Shown: piece after piece, positions 6,443 to 11,359 of the stretch | Position numbering within the stretch: the first letter of the stretch is position 1 | Layout: the number at the start of each line of letters is the position of its first letter | DNA from: Cellvibrionales bacterium UBA2618 | Lineage (GTDB): Bacteria > Pseudomonadota > Gammaproteobacteria > Pseudomonadales > Porticoccaceae | Reading direction: 5' to 3' | Assembly (NCBI GenBank): GCA_002339165.1 | Contig: DDJS01000149.1 | Location: forward strand, 638 to 11,996 | Length of the DNA stretch: 11,359 bases | The notes under the pieces: generated by a model | Told to the model about the DNA's origin: nothing | Database searches by the model: none | Seen by the model: the letters and a program-made list of their open reading frames with translations, nothing else | Made by a program: the position numbers and the translations under genes

Positions 6443-7032
6443 TAGGGTGCGTCCGGTGAGCGCCAGTGGGCTATGACCAGCTTGAACTGGAGCGCGGTGT
6501 TTTCGCCGCGAATTTTAGTCGGCAGGTAGCCTAACGCCGTTTGCTTGTAGCGCGAAAAAGACAAGGTCCAGCCGCGCTGTATAAATGTTGTGGCTTGGCC
6601 GAGTGAATTGGTTGCCAAACCCATAATGGGTTGATTGTCCGGCATAGGAATCCCTCGCAGCCACCAGTGCCAGGCCTCTACGGGCAATGCCACGCCGGTG
6701 GCCTGGAGTAACAGTGCGCCTGGGGGTTGCAGCAGCGTCTTGCCGTCGTGCTGCATTTGCGCTATGTCTGCGTTGCCCTCGATCAGCGCGCGGCCAAACC
6801 CCAGTGGGCCAGACAGCGCAATCCGGTATTCGCCGCCGCGTTGAATCCAGTCGAGACGCGCCGATACGTTTTTTTTGGGCGACCTAATTCCCAGTTTGGC
6901 GATCGCTCGCCACTGGTCGAGGTGTGCAATCAGTCGCCGGTGTTGTTGCCAAGCATCGGCATTGTATTCGCTGGGCGGCGGTTGGGTGGCGCAGCCTGCT
7001 AGCAACAGCAGTGCCAGCGCGAACCGCCTCAC
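6442..7032 (-). CDS. lolB: outer-membrane lipoprotein insertion protein LolB
   Basis: LolB is the outer-membrane receptor that takes lipoproteins from the periplasmic carrier LolA and inserts them into the inner leaflet. From GTG at 7030-7032 the protein begins MRRFALALLLLAGC, a lipoprotein signal peptide with lipobox LAGC and the acylated Cys at residue 14. The mature part contains the features expected of the LolA/LolB fold: SARLDWIQRGGEYRIALSGP, GPLGFGRALIEG, PVEAWHWWLRGIP and a C-terminal KLVIAHWR. At 196 residues it is close to E. coli LolB (207). The frame extends to an ATG at 7128, but that would put about 32 residues before the signal peptide; GAGGGGGA about 8 nt before the GTG settles the start. 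It overlaps the upstream TPR gene by 4 bases (GTGA). Confidence 0.94.
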   Translation of the reverse strand: MRRFALALLLLAGCATQPPPSEYNADAWQQHRRLIAHLDQWRAIAKLGIRSPKKNVSARLDWIQRGGEYRIALSGPLGFGRALIEGNADIAQMQHDGKTLLQPPGALLLQATGVALPVEAWHWWLRGIPMPDNQPIMGLATNSLGQATTFIQRGWTLSFSRYKQTALGYLPTKIRGENTALQFKLVIAHWRSPDAP

Positions 7033-8798
7033 TTGGGTAGTTCCCCCTCGCTTGTCGATGCGCCTAATCGACGCATCGTGGTGACTATGTTGTCGTGATC
7101 GGGCGTTTTGCGCAGACCCCGATGCCATGTCTCAAAAGCCAGCTTTCGGTTACCCATCACCCATTGTATTTCGCCGAGGTGAGCGGCAATCTCCGGGTCG
7201 GGCATCATTTCCATGGCCCGCATCAGATAGCCGAGCGCTTTATCGGTCTCGCCGAGTTTGTATAACACCCACCCCATACTGTCGATAATGGCAGCGCTAT
7301 TGGGCTGCAGTGCATAGGCTCGTTGGATGAGGTCGTAGGCTTCATCGAGGCGTTGGGTATGCAACAGCATGGTATATCCAAGCGCGTTCATGGCCGCGGC
7401 GTTGCTGGCATCGAGGCTAATGATGCTGCGCAAATCCAGCTCGGCGCCAGCAAAGTCGCCCTGTTGTTCGGCGATCATTGCTCTAGCGTAGAGCAGGTTT
7501 TGATCTTCCGGGCGTTGTTCGACACCCCTACTGAGTACCTGCAACGCCTGCTCAGGCAGATCTTGGCTGATCAGTAAATTAGCCTCTAGCTCATACAACC
7601 GGCCGATCTGATTGGGCGCGGTAGCGCGGGTTTCGCGCAGGTAATTTTGCGCTGCAGCGAGGTTGTCGTCGTCCATCAAAAGCACGATGGTGCGCGATGC
7701 TGCGGCCAGAAAGTTGCTGCCGTCGACAACTTGCCGGTAGTAGTCGACGGCGGCAGTCCAATCGCTATTGCTTTCAGCGATGCCGCCGAGGTGATAGAGC
7801 GCGTCATCGCTAAACCGAGAATCGCGGCTCAAGATTAAAAATAACTGGCGTGCGGGCTCGAGCATTTTGCTGTCGAGGTATAAAAGCGCCAATAAATAGT
7901 TGATTTCAGGGCTGTAGGGATTGGCTAGACGGAGCATTTCGAATTGTTCGACCGCTTTGGAGCGGTTGCTGAGCGTCAATAAGCGGGCATATTGCAAGCG
8001 AAGTTTGTAGCTATTGGGGTAGTTTTCAAGCGCGCTTGCCAGCGCACTAATCGCTTCCTCTGAGCGGTCTTGCTGGTTGTATATTTGCGCCAGTAGTAAG
8101 CTACCGCGTTGATCGTTTGGCGCGAGTTGCAGGTACACGAGTGCGGCGCTTTCAGCCTGCTCAAGGCGACCACCCTCGCGCAGTAACATGGCGATTGCGA
8201 GGTGCCGAATAAGCTGCTCGTCAGTACTGAGTTCAAGCCTGTTGTAAGCTGCGATAAGCTCATCAATTTGCGCTTCTTTACGTCCTTCGGCAATGGTTGT
8301 CACTGCCAAAAGAATCGCGTCATCGCGCTCATTTTTTGCCACCCAAAAGGCGTGAGGTAAGGCTTCGATGGCGTTGCCCAAAAGCGCATAGGCTTGCAGC
8401 ATAGCGCGGTGAGCATCGCCATTTTTTGGCTCGATTTCAAGCCATAGCGAAGCCATCTGCAGCGCCATATCGGGGTCCTGAACATGCCGCGCAATACCAA
8501 AGGCCATCTCCGTCACTCGCGCATCGCGGGTACTTCGCGCCTCAGACGCGTAACCTGGCATGGCAATTTGGTACTGCTGACGAGTTAGGGCAACGTCGGC
8601 CACCAAAAGGCTATACAGCGTCTCTGCGCTAAACGGCACCACGGTTGGCGGCAATACTTTTTCGTCAGTATTAATCAGTTCAGGAGCAATAGTGTCGCTC
8701 GGTTGGTCGCTGACTATGGGCATCGGAGCGCTGGTGCAGCCCGTATATAACAGGCAGCTAAGCAGACCGATGGCGAGTGGTTGAGGCATAAGTTTCAT
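7029..8798 (-). CDS. TPR-repeat lipoprotein upstream of lolB
   Basis: This 589-residue protein starts with a lipoprotein-type signal peptide (MKLMPQPLAIGLLSCLLYTGC; Cys21 would be acylated, lipobox YTGC being slightly off consensus), then a Pro/Ser/Thr-rich linker to about residue 50. Most of the rest is alpha-helical repeat. Clear TPR units with the W/Y-G-Y-A-P spacing are seen at the C-terminus (ALGYTMLL, SMGWVLYKLGETDKALGYL, HLGEIQWVMGNRKLAFETW), with more degenerate ones before. A homologous TPR gene lies next to lolB in Pseudomonas, but its exact function is not established to my knowledge; a scaffold role at the outer membrane is an inference. I chose ATG 8796-8798, which starts directly at the signal peptide; the ATG at 8837 would add 13 residues with no ribosome binding site. 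The GTGA overlap couples it to lolB. Confidence 0.9.
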   Translation of the reverse strand: MKLMPQPLAIGLLSCLLYTGCTSAPMPIVSDQPSDTIAPELINTDEKVLPPTVVPFSAETLYSLLVADVALTRQQYQIAMPGYASEARSTRDARVTEMAFGIARHVQDPDMALQMASLWLEIEPKNGDAHRAMLQAYALLGNAIEALPHAFWVAKNERDDAILLAVTTIAEGRKEAQIDELIAAYNRLELSTDEQLIRHLAIAMLLREGGRLEQAESAALVYLQLAPNDQRGSLLLAQIYNQQDRSEEAISALASALENYPNSYKLRLQYARLLTLSNRSKAVEQFEMLRLANPYSPEINYLLALLYLDSKMLEPARQLFLILSRDSRFSDDALYHLGGIAESNSDWTAAVDYYRQVVDGSNFLAAASRTIVLLMDDDNLAAAQNYLRETRATAPNQIGRLYELEANLLISQDLPEQALQVLSRGVEQRPEDQNLLYARAMIAEQQGDFAGAELDLRSIISLDASNAAAMNALGYTMLLHTQRLDEAYDLIQRAYALQPNSAAIIDSMGWVLYKLGETDKALGYLMRAMEMMPDPEIAAHLGEIQWVMGNRKLAFETWHRGLRKTPDHDNIVTTMRRLGASTSEGELPK

Positions 8799-8923
8799 TA
8801 TCCCATTTTCGCGGATATTGACGGGGAAGACAATCATTCAGCAAAATCTTCGGTCGCCGACCTGCTATCGAATGCTCAAATCGCTGTAAAATTGCTGTTT
8901 GTTAAGAAAAATTGCCTCCCAAA

Positions 8924-8935
8924 TGCAGCGCTGCA
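8924..8935. repeat. 12-bp palindrome, possible operator
   Basis: TGCAGCGCTGCA is its own reverse complement. It lies 3 bases upstream of the proposed hemA -10 hexamer (8939-8944), in the -35 to -10 spacer, where a bound repressor or an activator of a weak promoter could act. No known regulator motif is recognised. Confidence 0.4.
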
Positions 8936-8938
8936 CGG

Positions 8939-8944
8939 TATACT
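8939..8944 (+). promoter_or_regulatory. candidate hemA -10 element
   Basis: TATACT matches the sigma70 -10 consensus at 5 of 6 positions. The bases 17 nt upstream do not form a good -35, so the promoter may be weak or need an activator. A transcript from here would carry a leader of about 75 nt before the proposed hemA start. Confidence 0.4.
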
Positions 8945-9011
8945 TGGCACCTGCTTGAGCGCGGTCGGGGTAGGAATGTGAATCAGTCCACGGCGAGCGT
9001 TGAGCTTTAAA

Positions 9012-9017
9012 AGAGGA
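9012..9017 (+). promoter_or_regulatory. hemA ribosome binding site
   Basis: AGAGGA lies 8 nt before the ATC at 9026-9028. No other strong Shine-Dalgarno exists near the GTG at 9098, so this site argues for initiation close to 9026. Confidence 0.6.
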
Positions 9018-9025
9018 TCGGCGAA

Positions 9026-10276
9026 ATCTTAGTATTTGGCATCAATCACAAATCGGCATCGATCGATTTTCGCGAGCATGTCGCCTTCGCCCCTGAAGTG
9101 GTCGTGGAATCACTCCGTGCTGCTGTGCGGCAGATCCCCCTCGAGGAGGCGGCTCTGTTATCGACTTGTAACCGCACCGAAATCTATGCCTCCGGCGACG
9201 TGAGCGATGAACAGCTACTCGAGTGGTTGGCGGCCAACCGGCAATTGCCATTAGAGACCTTGCAGGGATGCTACTACTGTCATCGCGATTTAAAAGCGCT
9301 ACGCCACTTGATGCAAGTCGCCAGCGGGCTGGACTCGCTGGTGCTTGGTGAGCCGCAAATTTTTGGTCAAATAAAGTCGGCTTATGCGGTCGGCCGTGAG
9401 GCCGGAACTGTATCATCACAACTCAACCAGGCGTTTCAGCATGCATTTACCGCGGCCAAACGGGTTCGTTCTGAAACTGCTATTGGCCAGAATCCTGTCT
9501 CGGTAGCCTACGCCTCGGTGAGTTTGGCGGAGCAAATTTTTTCTGAATTGCAGTCGGTCCACGCGCTGTTGATCGGCGCTGGCGAAACCATTGAACTGGT
9601 TGCGAGGCATCTAAAAGAAAAAAATATTGGCCACATCACGGTGGCCAACCGAACCTTGAGCCGCGCGCAAAATGTGATTGGCGATTTTGCTTCGCAGGCG
9701 ATTCTGCTGTCAGAAATTCCCGAACATCTGCACCGCGCCGATATTGTGATTTCATCAACCGCCAGTCAATTGCCGATTCTTGGCAAGGGTGCGGTTGAAT
9801 CGGCGCTAAAACAACGTCGGCATAAACCGATGTTTATGGTCGATATTGCAGTGCCAAGGGATATTGAACCCCAGGTGGAAGAGCTGGCTGATGTCTATCT
9901 CTACACCGTGGATGATCTCAAGGATGTAGTGCAGGATAATTTGCGCGCCCGGCAGTCGGCGGCGGATACCGCAAATGGAATCATCGATCAGGAGATTGCC
10001 AGCTGGTCGCGACAGCAGCGGGCGCTGACCGCGGTCGATACCATCCGCGCATTCCGAATGAGCGTCGAAGGCATGCGCGACGCCGAAGTCGAAAAAGCCC
10101 TGACAGCGCTCAAGCGCGGACAAGATTCGGAACAGGTCATTAATACACTGGCGCGCAATTTGACCAATAAATTGATGCATAAACCGACGGCGCGCCTCAA
10201 GCGAGCCGGCGAGGAGGGCAGGGATGACACCATCCATGCCACCCACGATCTATTTGGTCTCAGTAAAGCCAAGTGA
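9026..10276 (+). CDS. hemA: glutamyl-tRNA reductase, apparent ATC start
   Basis: HemA reduces glutamyl-tRNA(Glu) with NADPH to glutamate-1-semialdehyde, the first committed step of C5-pathway tetrapyrrole synthesis. The N-terminal catalytic domain shows [17 protein letters not shown] (residues 5-21) and STCNRTEIY with the nucleophile Cys48; then [15 protein letters not shown], the NADPH-binding GAGET (184-188), and [17 protein letters not shown] and [13 protein letters not shown] further on; a helical dimerisation domain ends the protein. An in-frame TAA at 9008-9010 limits the start. No ATG, GTG or TTG exists before GTG 9098, yet the GINHK...RE segment lies upstream of it and is conserved in the family. 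Starting at ATC 9026 gives 416 residues (E. coli 418) with a good ribosome binding site. prfA follows after 64 bases, as in E. coli and Pseudomonas. Confidence 0.93.
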   Translation: MLVFGINHKSASIDFREHVAFAPEVVVESLRAAVRQIPLEEAALLSTCNRTEIYASGDVSDEQLLEWLAANRQLPLETLQGCYYCHRDLKALRHLMQVASGLDSLVLGEPQIFGQIKSAYAVGREAGTVSSQLNQAFQHAFTAAKRVRSETAIGQNPVSVAYASVSLAEQIFSELQSVHALLIGAGETIELVARHLKEKNIGHITVANRTLSRAQNVIGDFASQAILLSEIPEHLHRADIVISSTASQLPILGKGAVESALKQRRHKPMFMVDIAVPRDIEPQVEELADVYLYTVDDLKDVVQDNLRARQSAADTANGIIDQEIASWSRQQRALTAVDTIRAFRMSVEGMRDAEVEKALTALKRGQDSEQVINTLARNLTNKLMHKPTARLKRAGEEGRDDTIHATHDLFGLSKAK

Positions 10277-10340
10277 ATATGTTTGTTTGGCAGCGGCTGC
10301 AGGCTGCGACCCTAGACCCCACGCACAGAGTAGTGAAATC

Positions 10341-11359
10341 ATGAAAGCTTCTATATTGGCTAAGTTGGATATTCTGGCCGAGCGCTTTGAAGAATTATCG
10401 GCGTTGTTGAGCGATGCCGAAATAATCGCCGATCAAAATCAATTCCGTGAATTGTCCAAAGAATATGCCGAATTGGAGCCACTGGTGGCTAGTTATCGCC
10501 GCTATCAGGCCGTGACCGACGATATTGAGGCTGCTAGCTTGTTGTTCAAGGACGCCGATCCAGAGATGCGCGAGATGGCGCAGGAAGAAGCGCGTAGCGG
10601 TGAAGTGTCGCGTCACGCCCTCGAGTTAGAGCTGCAGAAATTGTTGTTGCCGAAGGATCCCAATGACCATAAAAATGTCTTTTTAGAAATCCGCGCCGGC
10701 ACGGGTGGCGATGAGGCAGCGATTTTTTCTGGGGATCTGTTTCGCATGTACAGCAAATATGCCGAGAGGCAGCGCTGGCAGATCGAGATTATCAGCGCCA
10801 ACGGCGGCGACCATGGTGGTTACAAGGAAGTGATTGCGCGGATTAGTGGTCAGGGGGTGTACTCGAAATTAAAATTTGAATCTGGCGCGCACCGCGTGCA
10901 GCGCGTGCCGGATACGGAATCTCAGGGGCGCGTGCATACCTCGGCCTGCACCGTTGCGATTCTTGCCGAGCCGGATGAGCAAGATGCTATCGAAATTAAC
11001 AAGGGCGATCTGCGGGTCGACACGTTTCGCGCATCGGGGTCGGGCGGTCAGCACGTCAACAAAACCGATTCGGCCATTCGTCTTACCCACCTGCCGTCTG
11101 GATTTGTCGTCGAGTGTCAGGATGAGCGATCGCAACATAAAAACCGAGCTAAGGCGATGGCGGTGTTGCAGGCGCGATTGACTTCAGCGCAAGATGAGGC
11201 GCAGGCGCAACAGCAGGCCGATCAACGGCGTAGTCTGGTCGGCAGTGGTGACCGCTCAGAACGTATTCGCACCTATAATTTTCCTCAGGGTCGGGTGACC
11301 GATCACCGCATCAATCTAACGCTGTATAAATTGGCAGAGATTGTCGAGGGCGCAATGGA
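10341..11359 (+). CDS. prfA: peptide chain release factor 1 (partial, 3' end cut)
   Basis: RF1 reads UAA and UAG stop codons and triggers peptide release. The frame begins [19 protein letters not shown] at ATG 10341 and runs open for 339 codons to the right edge, so only about the last 20 residues of the usual ~360 are missing. The codon-recognition tripeptide region reads [10 protein letters not shown], with P-x-T at residues 190-192 (the RF1 signature; RF2 has SPF), and the catalytic GGQ is at 235-237 in [16 protein letters not shown]. Both positions are two residues later than in E. coli. Domain 1 precedes [12 protein letters not shown], and the frame ends in [19 protein letters not shown]. 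The ribosome binding site before the ATG is weak, so translation may depend on hemA upstream. prmC normally follows but is outside the window. Confidence 0.97.
   Translation, partial: MKASILAKLDILAERFEELSALLSDAEIIADQNQFRELSKEYAELEPLVASYRRYQAVTDDIEAASLLFKDADPEMREMAQEEARSGEVSRHALELELQKLLLPKDPNDHKNVFLEIRAGTGGDEAAIFSGDLFRMYSKYAERQRWQIEIISANGGDHGGYKEVIARISGQGVYSKLKFESGAHRVQRVPDTESQGRVHTSACTVAILAEPDEQDAIEINKGDLRVDTFRASGSGGQHVNKTDSAIRLTHLPSGFVVECQDERSQHKNRAKAMAVLQARLTSAQDEAQAQQQADQRRSLVGSGDRSERIRTYNFPQGRVTDHRINLTLYKLAEIVEGAM

Larger units (their letters stand above)
8799..9025. promoter_or_regulatory. divergent control region of TPR-lolB and hemA
   Basis: These 227 bases separate the leftward TPR gene from rightward hemA and must hold the promoters of both. 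Toward hemA the best -10 is TATACT (8939-8944), with no good -35 at normal spacing (TTGCCT lies 21 nt upstream). Toward the TPR gene, TTTACA (8885-8890) with a 17-nt spacer and TAGCAG is a weak candidate. A perfect 12-bp palindrome lies at 8924-8935 and another dyad, GGTCG-C-CGACC, at 8852-8862. Short open stretches include a 10-codon GTG frame at 8978-9010. Confidence 0.5.

Noticed and set aside
7033..7128. lolB starting at ATG 7128
   Set aside because: It would put about 32 residues ahead of a complete lipoprotein signal peptide; the GTG at 7030-7032 has a strong ribosome binding site and the expected GTGA overlap.
9098..10276. hemA starting at GTG 9098
   Set aside because: It would remove the conserved GINHK...RE segment and has no ribosome binding site nearby.

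Overview
The right 80% of the window is a conserved gammaproteobacterial housekeeping locus. Its order (prfA and hemA facing right; a TPR lipoprotein gene, lolB, ispE, tRNA-Gln, prs, rplY, pth, ychF and tRNA-Met facing left) is the one known from Pseudomonas and related Pseudomonadales/Cellvibrionales-type bacteria. The proteins are close in length and motif to E. coli and Pseudomonas orthologues, so a free-living, probably aquatic gammaproteobacterium fits best. The genus cannot be named from sequence reading alone.

Layout. Bases 1-1780 are visibly more AT-rich than the rest. They hold one convincing but uncharacterised membrane-anchored protein gene (555-1052, minus), a doubtful small ORF (1212-1406, minus), the possible 5' end of another gene running off the left edge (1-179, minus), and an array of CTCAA words spaced about 10 bp apart (1502-1595). 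This stretch abuts the 3' end of a tRNA-Met gene, a classic integration target, so it looks like accessory DNA. No integrase or transposase is visible. Bases 1783-8798 are one long leftward cluster: the TPR lipoprotein gene and lolB overlap at GTGA, lolB and ispE overlap at TAATG, the end of ispE runs into tRNA-Gln, then prs, rplY, pth and ychF follow with small gaps. A hairpin ends the cluster, and tRNA-Met follows with its own stringent-type promoter. A divergent control region (8799-9025) separates this cluster from hemA and prfA on the plus strand; prfA runs off the right edge.

Functions. HemA makes glutamate-1-semialdehyde from glutamyl-tRNA for tetrapyrrole synthesis. PrfA (RF1), Pth, RplY (bL25), YchF and the two tRNAs serve translation. 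Prs makes PRPP, IspE makes an isoprenoid precursor, and LolB inserts lipoproteins into the outer membrane. The TPR protein is itself a predicted lipoprotein translationally coupled to lolB.

The points most worth a second look are: hemA has no ATG/GTG/TTG start that preserves its conserved N-terminus and appears to start at ATC; the last 22 nt of ispE lie inside tRNA-Gln; the phased repeat array lies next to tRNA-Met, which has a G1-U72 wobble at its acceptor end; and a hairpin sits just before the rplY ribosome binding site. I did not find a clearly new defence or mobile system.
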